Positions 18,947-26,930 of a stretch of DNA of 64,000 bases are shown here, in pieces. Both the position numbers and the translations under genes were made by a program. The notes beneath the pieces are model-generated. The model saw nothing but the letters and a program-made list of their open reading frames with translations, was not told where the DNA came from and made no database searches. Position 1 is the stretch's first letter. Each line of letters starts with the position of its first letter. Source of the stretch: Tolypothrix sp. PCC 7910 (GTDB taxonomy: Bacteria; Cyanobacteriota; Cyanobacteriia; Cyanobacteriales; Nostocaceae); the NCBI RefSeq assembly GCF_011769525.1, contig NZ_CP050440.1, positions 5,519,501 to 5,583,500 of the forward strand, written 5' to 3'.

Positions 18947-19256
18947 CTGCAGACGCTAAAACTTCTTGTAAACGGCTTCTAAATTCACCTTTGGGATGCC
19001 CTCCTTTAACCTCACCAATAATCTGAAACTCTCCTTCAGGAGAATCACAGAGAATGTAGGTAGGCCATCCCATTTCTGATTTATCGGGATACTGAGTTAA
19101 CAAAATCTTGCGATACTTGCGATAAGTAGCTGTATCCTGCATTTTGACATCAATGAATTGCAAACCGAGTTCTTCAACTACCTTTTGGTCATAAAATGAC
19201 ATTTTGTGGCAAATGCCGCATTCTTCCGAAGAGAACTTAATTACTGCTAAATTCAT
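18933..19256 (-). CDS. Thioredoxin-family protein
   Basis: The 107-residue protein has a thioredoxin-like fold with active-site CGIC (residues 13-16, in EECGICHKMS) and the cis-Pro segment GWPTYILCD. The CxxC supports a thiol-disulfide or thiol-handling role in the cytoplasm (no signal peptide). It is shorter at the C-terminus than TrxA and has a non-classical active site, so it is not a standard thioredoxin. Confidence 0.85.
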   Translation of the reverse strand: MNLAVIKFSSEECGICHKMSFYDQKVVEELGLQFIDVKMQDTATYRKYRKILLTQYPDKSEMGWPTYILCDSPEGEFQIIGEVKGGHPKGEFRSRLQEVLASAANQN

Positions 19257-19642
19257 TTGACTGTGCGACTATTTGGATATAGGCAAATTATTCTAGCAGA
19301 AAATGTTGAATCTTGGCAGCATGGTGCGGCAAATAGTAATAAATACTAGCCTTGCTCAAGCTAAATTCTGGAAAAATAATTAAAAATTATGCCAATTTGG
19401 CAGAGATATTGTGGAATAACAATATGTACCAGCCTAATAACCCCTAAAAAGGTAGAAATTTAGTCAGGGAAAGGCATAACGAGTATCGAAAAATAATGAT
19501 AAGATAGATGTAATTAACGGTGACAGCAAGATAAGCGATCGCTAAGACACAATATCAGAAATTTAATTTCATAGCGCATTTTTTGTGCTATAATATATGC
19601 CTCGTCAATTATCAGTGGGCAGCTAGAGGCAAATTATCTCCT
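19257..19642. promoter_or_regulatory. Region upstream of the NsiR1-like array
   Basis: This 386-base non-coding stretch precedes unit 1. A good -10 box TATAAT is at 19589-19594, but there is no TCCGGA at the position (about 19600) where the unit spacing predicts one. Unit 1 may therefore use another promoter or be a founder copy without HetR/DIF control. One HIP1 octamer is at about 19535. Confidence 0.5.
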
Positions 19643-19645
19643 CAA

Positions 19646-19715
19646 AAAACCCCTAGTATGAATGAGCCTACCAGGGGAGTTAGTTATCAGGGTGCGTCTA
19701 CCAATTTATTGTTCT
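19646..19715 (+). ncRNA. nsiR1: NsiR1-like unit 1
   Basis: First unit; the conserved block reads GGGTGCGTCTACC (one change from the other copies). The hairpin left arm is disturbed (CCCCTAGTATG). No TCCGGA lies upstream; ends are estimated from sequence only. Confidence 0.65.
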
Positions 19716-19780
19716 AAATTAAAATGCAATCTTCCGGAGAAATTTTGATAAAGGGAGATTGTTGTTTTTTCAATAATAAA

Positions 19781-19848
19781 AAACCCTAGTAGGTATGAGC
19801 CTACCAGGGGAGTTAGTTATCAGGGTGCATCTACCATTTAATTGTTCT
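19781..19848 (+). ncRNA. nsiR1: NsiR1-like unit 2
   Basis: Hairpin CCCTAGTAGG...CCTACCAGGG followed by the full conserved block. TCCGGA is at 19733-19738. Confidence 0.8.
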
Positions 19849-19904
19849 AGAAGACATTGCGATGCTCCGGATAAATTTTTGACATGATCGCTTGTTGAAA
19901 AATA

Positions 19905-19974
19905 AAAACCCCGGTAAGTGTTAGCCTACCAGGGGAGTTAGTTATCAGGGTGCATCTACCATTTAATTCTTCTT
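19905..19974 (+). ncRNA. nsiR1: NsiR1-like unit 3
   Basis: Hairpin CCCCGGTAAG...CCTACCAGGGG and full conserved block; TCCGGA upstream at 19866-19871. Confidence 0.8.
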
Positions 19975-20033
19975 GTGCAGCTACCCTTATCCGGATCATT
20001 TTTGACGCGATCGCTAATTATGGTTAAAAAATA

Positions 20034-20103
20034 AAAAACTCCACCGATTGTCATTAACCAGAGGAGTGAGTTATCAGGGTGCATCTACCATTTAATTCTT
20101 CTT
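20034..20103 (+). ncRNA. nsiR1: NsiR1-like unit 4
   Basis: Hairpin CTCCACCG...CAGAGGAG is weaker than in other copies; the conserved block is intact. TCCGGA is at 19990-19995. The unit is almost identical to unit 5 including its promoter, marking a recent 129-base duplication. Confidence 0.78.
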
Positions 20104-20162
20104 GTGCAGCTACCCTTATCCGGATCATTTTTGACGCGATCGCTAATTATGGTTAAAAAATA

Positions 20163-20232
20163 AAAAACTCCACCGATTGTCATTAACCAGAGGAGTGAGT
20201 TATCAGGGTGCATCTACCACTTAACTCTTCTT
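20163..20232 (+). ncRNA. nsiR1: NsiR1-like unit 5
   Basis: Near-identical to unit 4; TCCGGA at 20119-20124. The spacer before it includes a HIP1 octamer. Confidence 0.78.
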
Positions 20233-20291
20233 GTGCAGCTACCTGTATCCGGATCATTTTTGACGCGATCGCTAATTAGGGCTAAAAAATA

Positions 20292-20361
20292 AAAAACCCC
20301 CGCCGATTTTAATAATCAGGGGAGTGAGTTATCAGGGTGCATCTACCATTTAATTCTTCTT
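20292..20361 (+). ncRNA. nsiR1: NsiR1-like unit 6
   Basis: Hairpin arms CCCC(C)GCCGAT and ATCAGGGGAG with the conserved block intact; TCCGGA at 20248-20253. Confidence 0.78.
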
Positions 20362-20421
20362 GTGCAGCTACCTGTATCCGGATAAATTTTTAACTTTGTG
20401 GGTGGCTATTACCTAAACACA

Positions 20422-20491
20422 AAAAACCCCCAGTGGTGGCAGCCAACTAGGGGAGTGGATTATCAGGGTGCATCTACCATTTAAATCTTCT
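20422..20491 (+). ncRNA. nsiR1: NsiR1-like unit 7
   Basis: Hairpin CCCCCAGTGG...CCAACTAGGGG; conserved block intact; TCCGGA at 20377-20382. Confidence 0.8.
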
Positions 20492-20551
20492 GAGTGCAAG
20501 CACCATAATCCGGATAAATTTTTCCTAGAGGTGTATTAGTGTTTACAACAA

Positions 20552-20623
20552 AAAAATCCCCTAGTGGGTACCAACCAGCTAGGGGAGTTAGTTATCAGGG
20601 TGCATCTACCATTTAATTGTTCT
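20552..20623 (+). ncRNA. nsiR1: NsiR1-like unit 8
   Basis: Strong hairpin CCCCTAGTGGG...CAGCTAGGGG; conserved block intact; TCCGGA at 20509-20514. Confidence 0.8.
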
Positions 20624-20683
20624 AGAAGAAATAAGTAAGCTCCGGATAAAATTGTCACAATAGTGGCGAGCTATTTTTTCAAA

Positions 20684-20754
20684 AAAAACCCCCAGTAAGT
20701 GTTAGCCTACCAGGGGAGTTAGTTATCAGGGTGCATCTACCACTTAATTGTTCT
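20684..20754 (+). ncRNA. nsiR1: NsiR1-like unit 9
   Basis: Conserved block intact (CCACTT variant after it); TCCGGA at 20641-20646. Very close to unit 10, repeat length 131. Confidence 0.8.
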
Positions 20755-20814
20755 AGAAGAAATAAGTAAGCTCCGGATGAAATTGTCACAATAGTGGCGG
20801 TCTATTTTTTCAAA

Positions 20815-20885
20815 AAAAACCCCCAGTAAGTGTTAGCCTACCAGGGGAGTTAGTTATCAGGGTGCATCTACCATTTAATTGTTCT
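20815..20885 (+). ncRNA. nsiR1: NsiR1-like unit 10
   Basis: Near-identical to unit 9; TCCGGA at 20772-20777. Confidence 0.8.
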
Positions 20886-20953
20886 CTAGATAACAAGCCT
20901 CATCCGGATAAAATTCACTATGTATTAACTTTATTGTGATTTGCAAAGCCGAA

Positions 20954-21024
20954 AAAAAACCCCGGTAAGCATTAGCCTACCAGGGGAGTTAGTTATCAGG
21001 GTGCATCTACCACTTAATTGTTCT
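20954..21024 (+). ncRNA. nsiR1: NsiR1-like unit 11
   Basis: Hairpin CCCCGGTAAG...CCTACCAGGGG as in unit 3; conserved block intact; TCCGGA at 20903-20908. Confidence 0.8.
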
Positions 21025-21081
21025 TAGGCGAACCGTCAAGCTCCGGATAAATTTACTAAAATGTGTATTTTAGTTGTGTGT

Positions 21082-21165
21082 CAAAACCAACCCAGAGGAT
21101 GCTAGTCAACGAACCACAGAAAAGGAGTTTGATTTACCACATTCTCCAGTAAAGAATGCTTGTGT
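21082..21165 (+). pseudogene. Degenerate NsiR1-like unit 12
   Basis: A TCCGGA at 21042-21047 drives a unit position in which only traces remain: AACCAACCCAGAGG in the hairpin region and GATTTACCAC where the CATCTACC block should be. The following motif has decayed to TGTCGGAA (about 21163). The 244-base gap between the last two exact TCCGGA sites equals two normal unit lengths. Confidence 0.6.
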
Positions 21166-21196
21166 CGGAATAAGTTAAGTTGATTCACCAACATAA

Positions 21197-21268
21197 AAAA
21201 ATCCCCTAATGGGCATTCGCCAATTAGGGGAGTCGAAGATCAAGGTGCATCTACCAATAAACTGTTCT
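21197..21268 (+). ncRNA. nsiR1: NsiR1-like unit 13
   Basis: Strong hairpin with CCCCTAAT and ATTAGGGG arms; block reads GATCAAGGTGCATCTACC. Its own upstream TCCGGA is decayed, so expression may be weak or come from read-through. Confidence 0.65.
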
Positions 21269-21285
21269 ACCCAGATGTCAACCAA

Positions 21286-21291
21286 TCCGGA
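21286..21291 (+). promoter_or_regulatory. Last TCCGGA (DIF-type) motif, 258 bases before hetF
   Basis: An exact TCCGGA lies at 21286-21291. By analogy with the other units a start site is expected about 30-35 bases downstream (near 21320-21330). No further TCCGGA precedes hetF, so this motif could drive transcription through unit 14 into hetF. Confidence 0.6.
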
Positions 21292-21324
21292 TAAAGTTGT
21301 AAAAGCCTAAGGGACTGCCAACTG

Positions 21325-21412
21325 AAAAAATATCCTATCGCCGTCTTGGCAGAGGATAGGGGAGAGAAAGACAAAACTTATCTGAGTAAATTGGATAATT
21401 TGTTTTCTAAAA
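21325..21412 (+). ncRNA. Divergent unit 14 / possible hetF leader
   Basis: After the last TCCGGA there is a hairpin TATCCT...AGGATA(GGGGAG), matching the NsiR1 hairpin by position and by the trailing GGGGAG, but the conserved TATCAGGGTGCATCTACC block is replaced. It may be a diverged unit now serving as the 5' leader of hetF. Confidence 0.5.
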
Positions 21413-21457
21413 GTCCCTGAAAAAAGCAAAATAACGAGCATTCAGAAACATTCAGTG

Positions 21458-21470
21458 GGAAGATGCATCT
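21458..21470 (+). promoter_or_regulatory. Candidate NsiR1 target site in the hetF leader
   Basis: The leader sequence GGAAGATGCATCT can pair in antiparallel with the invariant NsiR1 block GGGUGCAUCUACC at 12 of 13 positions (two of them G-U, one A-A mismatch). It ends 79 bases before the hetF start codon. This is sequence complementarity only. Confidence 0.5.
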
Positions 21471-21548
21471 AAGGTATCAGAAGAAGCGAAAAATCGACTT
21501 GAAACTTTCGCGTTTCAAACCTGATTTAGGAGGCGAAGAGGAGAAGTT

Positions 21549-24041
21549 GTGACCCAGGAATTTCACATTTCCGTAACCCCAGTAGGGCAAAATGACTACT
21601 TGGTGCGGACGGAACAAGTCGCGCCTGGGGTGCCATTAGCAGAAGAATTGGTGACTTGGCCTGTAGCTGATTGGTTAGCCGCTGCTGGGCATTTGATGAA
21701 CGATCCGTTGATGTCAGTGTTGCAAGGAGATGCGATCGCCTTTGGCGGACTTGAAAGCGACATTGCCAGAAACTCAGTCAATTTAGTAGCGTTGGGTCAG
21801 CAACTATATAATGCACTGTTTCAAGGCACTCTCAGAGATAGTTGGATTACAGCACAAGGTATCGCCCAAAATCACCAGCAGGTGTTGCGTTTACGTTTGG
21901 GGTTGAAAGATACTAGGTTAGCGCGGCTACCTTGGGAAGTCATGCATGCAGGCGATCGCCCTCTCGCCACCGGGCCCTATGTCGCTTTTTCTCGGTACCA
22001 AAGTGGAATTCTGCCAGCATCTCGGTTGCCATCAAAAAACATACCACAACCCTTAGAAGAAGGTGGTATCAAAGTATTAATGGTAATTGCCTCACCTACA
22101 GATCAAGTCCGCCTAGATTTGCTCAAGCATGAGGCTATTAAATTACAAGCTGAACTGCACCGTTATATACCACGCCCTGCGGAAGGTGGCAATTATCTGC
22201 CCGATATTGAACTTACCTTACTAGACCAACCAGGGCGAGAAGAATTAACGCAAGCCCTAGAACAAGGGCGATATCATGTTCTACACTACTCCGGTCATAG
22301 CAACCTTGGCGCTAACGGTGGTGAAATTTATTTAGTTAGTAGCAGAACTGGCTTGACGGAAACCTTAAGTGGTGATGATCTCGCAGGTTTGCTTGTCAAT
22401 AATAATATCCAAATGGCAGTATTTAACTCCTGTTTGGGAGCATACAGCGCTAACAGCGATACCGCTGAAGAAACTGGAGAACGCAATCTCACAGAAAGCT
22501 TAGTTAAACGCGGAATTAGAAGCGTTTTAGCAATGTCAGAACGTATTCCTGATGAAGTAGCGCTGACATTGACACAATTGTTTTACCGCAACCTCAATCA
22601 AGGATATCCTGTAGATTTGTGTGTGAGTCGGGTACGCCAAGGATTAATATCTGCCTACGGTTCTCACCACATGTACTGGGCGTTACCAATTTTATATCTC
22701 CAACCGGAATTTGACGGTTTTCTCAGCCCAGAAATTCCTGAGAGTGCAGAAGCGCTCAATGAGTATAATCCAGCTTTAAGGGCAAATCCTGCAGCGATGT
22801 ACTCTGATGTCGCAGATGAGGCTGATATGTCTTTAATGGAGGACATGATCCCTTCTGGTTTAGCCCGTGACTCTTCAGGGCTAGACTGGCTCGGTGAAGA
22901 TACTTGGGGTGATCTAGTTGATGAAATAGAGTACGATGATGACCCAAGCTACGCAGAAGATTCTGCACTAGTTTCAGATTTGTTTCGCCAACTAGATAGC
23001 CAGAAAGGAACTTCTGAGCAATCATCTTCCATGACGGCGGAACTTGTGCCCCAGTTGAATGACAATAGTCTCCGGGGAAGACAATTTTCTCAAGAATTGA
23101 CTGCGTCAGATCAAGAAGCCAGCTTTTGGGAAGAAGAACCGGAAACATCAAATGAATCATCTACGAGTTTTGATGGTAATTGGAATAATAATTCTTATGG
23201 ACGCTCACAACCATATTCGCCAAAACGCCGCCAGCGTCGGCAGATTGGGCCGATTGTAGGAATCGTAGGAGCAAGTGCGATCGCAGTTGTTGTGGGTGTC
23301 AATTTGTGGCAAAATCATCAAGCAAAAAAATTACCTCCCATACCACCAATTCCTATTCAGTCGATTACCGCCCAACCTCCTGTAGATTTAAAGAAGGCTG
23401 CAACTGGAATTGTCACTGCTACCGCTACGGAAAAATTAAGCCAAGGTGACTTACAAGCAGGGCTAGAGGCTGTAGAAGAATTACTTAACCGTGGCGCGCT
23501 CCCACCCGCCCAAGCAGCGTTACAACTTGTACCGCCGAAGCAAGCTGATAATCCATCTGTCAACTTTTTTAAAGGAAGATTAGCTTGGCAATCTGTGCAG
23601 ATAAAAGATAAAAAATACAGTATTGATGATGCTCGCCGTTATTGGGAAAGTGCTGTAAAAGCAGATCCAGAATCGTTTTTATATAATAATGCTTTGGGAT
23701 TTGCTTATTATGCAGAAGATAACTTAAATAGAGCCAATGACTCTTGGTTTAAAGCTTTAAATTTAGCACTTAAGCAACAAGCAACTACTAAAAATACTAC
23801 ATCTAAAGATGCTTTAACTTCTTATGCGGGATTGGCTTTAGGGCTTTATAAATCTGCATATAATCAACCATCTGAAAAACAATATCAATATATGAATGAA
23901 GCGCTAAAATTGCGCCAAATGGTCATTAAGGACGATCCGATAGATTTCCAAGTAGATAAATTAAGCCAAAATTGGCTATGGACAGAAAAGGCTATTGCCG
24001 ATTGGCGATCGCTCCTGCAAGAAAAAGCCCAGAAACCATAA
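21549..24041 (+). CDS. hetF: Heterocyst differentiation protein HetF (CHAT protease-like)
   Basis: The 830-residue protein has an N-terminal CHAT (caspase-like) domain with the dyad His250 (HYSGHSN) and Cys295 (FNSCLGA), an acidic disordered middle (about 410-560), one transmembrane helix (about 566-588, IVGIVGASAIAVVVGVNLW) and a C-terminal TPR-like region (630-820). HetF is needed for heterocyst formation and for proper HetR behaviour in Nostoc. The start is GTG at 21549, with GAGGAG 6 bases and AGGAGG further upstream; no ATG fits as well. The NsiR1 array immediately upstream is the same arrangement as in strain 7120. Confidence 0.93.
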   Translation: MTQEFHISVTPVGQNDYLVRTEQVAPGVPLAEELVTWPVADWLAAAGHLMNDPLMSVLQGDAIAFGGLESDIARNSVNLVALGQQLYNALFQGTLRDSWITAQGIAQNHQQVLRLRLGLKDTRLARLPWEVMHAGDRPLATGPYVAFSRYQSGILPASRLPSKNIPQPLEEGGIKVLMVIASPTDQVRLDLLKHEAIKLQAELHRYIPRPAEGGNYLPDIELTLLDQPGREELTQALEQGRYHVLHYSGHSNLGANGGEIYLVSSRTGLTETLSGDDLAGLLVNNNIQMAVFNSCLGAYSANSDTAEETGERNLTESLVKRGIRSVLAMSERIPDEVALTLTQLFYRNLNQGYPVDLCVSRVRQGLISAYGSHHMYWALPILYLQPEFDGFLSPEIPESAEALNEYNPALRANPAAMYSDVADEADMSLMEDMIPSGLARDSSGLDWLGEDTWGDLVDEIEYDDDPSYAEDSALVSDLFRQLDSQKGTSEQSSSMTAELVPQLNDNSLRGRQFSQELTASDQEASFWEEEPETSNESSTSFDGNWNNNSYGRSQPYSPKRRQRRQIGPIVGIVGASAIAVVVGVNLWQNHQAKKLPPIPPIPIQSITAQPPVDLKKAATGIVTATATEKLSQGDLQAGLEAVEELLNRGALPPAQAALQLVPPKQADNPSVNFFKGRLAWQSVQIKDKKYSIDDARRYWESAVKADPESFLYNNALGFAYYAEDNLNRANDSWFKALNLALKQQATTKNTTSKDALTSYAGLALGLYKSAYNQPSEKQYQYMNEALKLRQMVIKDDPIDFQVDKLSQNWLWTEKAIADWRSLLQEKAQKP

Positions 24042-24138
24042 AAGGGAACAGGGAAGAAGAACTGACATATTGACTTTTACTTTCACAAATGAAATAGGAA
24101 TGCTATAGAGTTAAGAAAATAATAATATAGCTATTATT

Positions 24139-25122
24139 TTGCGAAATACTAAACCGATTATCATCGCGCATCGAGGGGCTAGCGGCTATCGTCCCGAACA
24201 TACATTAGCGGCTTATGAGTTAGCAATTGATTTAGGTGCTGACTATATTGAACCTGATTTAGTTGCGACTAAAGACGGGATATTAATTGCACGTCACGAA
24301 AATGAAATTTCGGAAACGACTGATGTTGCTAGCCATGCAGAATTTGCTCAATGCCAAACTACTAAAATAATTGATGGGGAAAGCAAAACAGGCTGGTTTA
24401 CCGAAGACTTTACCCTAGCCGAACTCAAAACACTACGGGCAAAAGAGCGAATTCCCGAAGTGCGATCGCAAAATACAAACTATGATGGTTTATTTGAAAT
24501 TCCTACACTGCAAGAAATCATTGATTTAGCTAAAGCTAAAAGTATTGCAGCTAATCGTACTATTGGTATTTATCCAGAAACAAAGCACCCAAGTTATTTT
24601 CAATCGATTGGTTTATCCTTAGAAGAACCGCTACTTAAAACTTTAAAAGCTAACGGTTATCAAGGTGCAAATGCACCCGTTTTTATTCAGTCTTTTGAAG
24701 TTAGCAACCTCAAATATTTATCAACAAAAACTGATTTACCTTTGGTGCAATTAATTAATAATACTGGTAAACCTTATGATTTTATCGTTAATGGCAATGA
24801 GCGCACATATAGCGATTTAATTACAGCTTCAGGTTTAAGAGAAATTGCAGAATATGCACAGGCGATAGGAATTCATAAAAATCTCCTTGTTCCTAGAGAT
24901 ACTACAGGTAAATTACTACCGCCTACATACTTAGTTAGAGATGCTCATGTAGCTTCTTTGCTGGTTCATGTTTGGACTTTTCGCAATGAAGATGTATTTT
25001 TACCTCTAGACTTTCTAGGTAATCCAAAACAAGAATATGAGCTATTTTTTAGCTTAGGAATTGATGGTGTTTTTAGTGATTTTCCTGATATAGCTTATAA
25101 AATTTTGGATTTTGGATTTTAG
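24139..25122 (+). CDS. Glycerophosphodiester phosphodiesterase
   Basis: The 327-residue GDPD hydrolyses glycerophosphodiesters to glycerol 3-phosphate and an alcohol. The catalytic TIM-barrel motifs are present: HRGASGYRPEHT near the N-terminus, the metal ligands IEPDLVATKDG and the His in ARHENEI. The GlpQ-like length is normal but there is no signal peptide. A stop lies in frame 9 codons upstream, so TTG at 24139 is the only reasonable start; ATT codons precede it. A lost N-terminal signal cannot be excluded. Confidence 0.9.
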   Translation: MRNTKPIIIAHRGASGYRPEHTLAAYELAIDLGADYIEPDLVATKDGILIARHENEISETTDVASHAEFAQCQTTKIIDGESKTGWFTEDFTLAELKTLRAKERIPEVRSQNTNYDGLFEIPTLQEIIDLAKAKSIAANRTIGIYPETKHPSYFQSIGLSLEEPLLKTLKANGYQGANAPVFIQSFEVSNLKYLSTKTDLPLVQLINNTGKPYDFIVNGNERTYSDLITASGLREIAEYAQAIGIHKNLLVPRDTTGKLLPPTYLVRDAHVASLLVHVWTFRNEDVFLPLDFLGNPKQEYELFFSLGIDGVFSDFPDIAYKILDFGF

Positions 25123-25162
25123 ATTGCAAATTTCCAGTATATGGATGATGTGGTATTTTTTC

Positions 25163-26125
25163 CTAATGCCAAGAGCGATAAAATGTACTCTCTTGCCAAA
25201 TTTGGGCAGTAAGTTGCTCAATTTCTGCTAATTTTTGCTGATTTAAAGGTTGAAAAGAACGTGCTGCTTGAATATTTTCTTCTAACTGTTGCACGCTATC
25301 AGCTGGAATTACACAACAGTTAACACCTGGCTGAGACAAAGTATATCCTAAAGCTTGATTGATATTTTTTAAACCACCTGCTTGAAATAACTTGCCATAT
25401 GCAGGAACTTTCATGGCAATTACACCTATATTTTTTTGTTTTGCTAATGGCAGAATTGCTGGAATAAATGATTGTGGATGATGATTTTCTACTGCATTTA
25501 CTGGGATCAGTGTTGTGTGAAATGGAAAACGACGTAATCCTTCCGCAATAATCTGTGTATTATGGTGTCCGGTAATACCGACAAACCGCACAATTTTTTG
25601 CTGCATTGCTTCTTCTAAAGCTTTACTTGCACCAGATTTACTAAATATTTTGTCCAGTTCATCGGCAAAAGAAACATGATGCAGCTGCCATAAATCTAGG
25701 TAATTAGTATTCAGGCGTTTTAGCGAACTTTCTAATTCTCGCCAGGCTCCATCTCTATCTCTTTTATCAGTTTTACTTGCTAAAAAAACTTTTGCGCGGT
25801 GACTTGGTAGCACTTTACCCAAATGAATTTCACTAGCGTCATAGCTACTGGCTGTATCAAAGTAACGAATGCCGAGTTCGAGTGCTTTTTCAATAATCGC
25901 CACAGCTTCCCGTTCGCGATCGCTTTTGTCTAGTGGCGTATTTGTACCTGCCCCCCCCAATCCAAGAATGGGGACTTTCACGCCTGTGTTTCCTAGAAGG
26001 CGTTCTGGCATTTTTGCTGATGGTGTTTGAGATATGTTAGGAGTCAACGCATCAGCTTGTACAATGCCGCTAGCTACAGCAACAGTAGTAAGCAAGAAAC
26101 TTCGCCTTGTCTTTTTTCCTTTCAT
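25163..26125 (-). CDS. Tat-type exported aldo/keto reductase
   Basis: The 320-residue protein starts with a twin-arginine signal (KKTRRSFLLTTVAVASGIVQADA), so export in folded form is likely. The aldo/keto reductase barrel follows with the catalytic tetrad visible as Asp and Tyr in FDTASSYDASE, Lys in FLASKTDKRD and His in LWQLHHVSF; the cofactor region near VNCCVIPADSVQQLEEN is present. Substrate unknown. Confidence 0.88.
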   Translation of the reverse strand: MKGKKTRRSFLLTTVAVASGIVQADALTPNISQTPSAKMPERLLGNTGVKVPILGLGGAGTNTPLDKSDREREAVAIIEKALELGIRYFDTASSYDASEIHLGKVLPSHRAKVFLASKTDKRDRDGAWRELESSLKRLNTNYLDLWQLHHVSFADELDKIFSKSGASKALEEAMQQKIVRFVGITGHHNTQIIAEGLRRFPFHTTLIPVNAVENHHPQSFIPAILPLAKQKNIGVIAMKVPAYGKLFQAGGLKNINQALGYTLSQPGVNCCVIPADSVQQLEENIQAARSFQPLNQQKLAEIEQLTAQIWQESTFYRSWH

Positions 26126-26197
26126 TGCTGAATTTCAGGATAAAGTTTGGTTGCGAATCATAAAAATTAAAAAATCTTGGCAACACATCAATAATTT

Positions 26198-26225
26198 GTA
26201 AGGGCGTAAGGCTTTGCGCCTCTAC
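26198..26225. repeat. Imperfect GTAAGGGCG palindrome
   Basis: GTAAGGGCGTAAGG and GCGCCTCTAC form an imperfect hairpin similar in type to the short palindromes scattered in Nostocales genomes. It lies between the reductase and TetR genes. Confidence 0.4.
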
Positions 26226-26333
26226 TCATGTATTTGTTGCATTATTTTTTAAACTTGTATTACTAGCCCAAATAATGCTGTCTGCTGTCTCAGTTTTTCT
26301 GTGTTTAGACTATTTTCATCTTACTGAGTATTG

Positions 26334-26921
26334 TCACGGACTGCAAAACTCCTCGATTACTTGCGCCTTCACCTCATCCAAAGGAAAAGTATTGGGATAG
26401 GTAGAAAACATCAGCATGATGCCTTGTAAGGTTGAGGAAAAATAGATAGATCGCTTGCGTGGATTTGCTACCCCCAGCTTTGTGAACATTTCCGTCTGCA
26501 CCTCAAATTGCTTTTCTTGCTCATCCATTAACCTCTGGCTGTATTTTGCTACAACTGGATCGAGTCTGGGTTGGGTAAACAGGTTGAGGTAGAAACGGAA
26601 AACTTCCGGTTTTCGGCGGACATCTTCTAAAGCACCTTCGGCAATGTGCCGGATTTGTTCAGCAGGTGTCGGTTTTGCAGCCGCGGCTTCCATGACAAAC
26701 AATAAATCGTGGAGTCGCATATCAACCAGTGCCGCCATCAAATCTTCTTTGCCTTTGAAATAATGATAAAGAAGTCCCTTGGATATCTTCGCCGTTTTTG
26801 CAACGTCGTCAATTGAGGTGGCGTGATAGCCTTTGCTGAAAAAAAGCTCCATCGCCGCTTTCAAGATTTGCTCTTTGGTAGCCTGACGGATACGTTCATT
26901 TTCTGCTGGGGTGCGGGGCAT
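26334..26921 (-). CDS. TetR family transcriptional regulator
   Basis: The 195-residue repressor-type protein has an N-terminal TetR helix-turn-helix (residues about 15-60, ILKAAMELFFSKGYHATSIDDVAKTAKISKGLLYHYFKGKEDL) and a ligand-binding helical domain. It follows the hydrolase gene by 9 bases on the same strand, so the two are co-transcribed. It probably represses its own operon through the palindrome at 27779-27796. The inducer is unknown. Confidence 0.92.
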   Translation of the reverse strand: MPRTPAENERIRQATKEQILKAAMELFFSKGYHATSIDDVAKTAKISKGLLYHYFKGKEDLMAALVDMRLHDLLFVMEAAAAKPTPAEQIRHIAEGALEDVRRKPEVFRFYLNLFTQPRLDPVVAKYSQRLMDEQEKQFEVQTEMFTKLGVANPRKRSIYFSSTLQGIMLMFSTYPNTFPLDEVKAQVIEEFCSP

Positions 26922-26930
26922 CTTTGATTA

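Larger units (their letters stand above)
19643..21420 (+). repeat. nsiR1: NsiR1-like small-RNA tandem array upstream of hetF
   Basis: Fourteen recognisable direct-repeat units, about 124-139 bases each, run in the hetF direction. Each unit has a CCCC...GGGG hairpin, then GAGTTAGTTATCAGGGTGCATCTACC and an AT-rich tail ending in TTGTTCT or TTCTTCT, and a TCCGGA motif that would sit near -35 of the next unit. Exact TCCGGA occurs at 19733, 19866, 19990, 20119, 20248, 20377, 20509, 20641, 20772, 20903, 21042 and 21286. In Nostoc sp. PCC 7120 such an array upstream of hetF encodes NsiR1, an early heterocyst-specific small RNA, and TCCGGA is the DIF motif of HetR-dependent promoters. The identification rests on position, repeat number and motif. 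Confidence 0.9.

Noticed and set aside
19643-21420. CRISPR array
   Set aside because: Unit length of about 130 bases, hairpin-plus-promoter structure and lack of unique spacers with constant short repeats exclude CRISPR.
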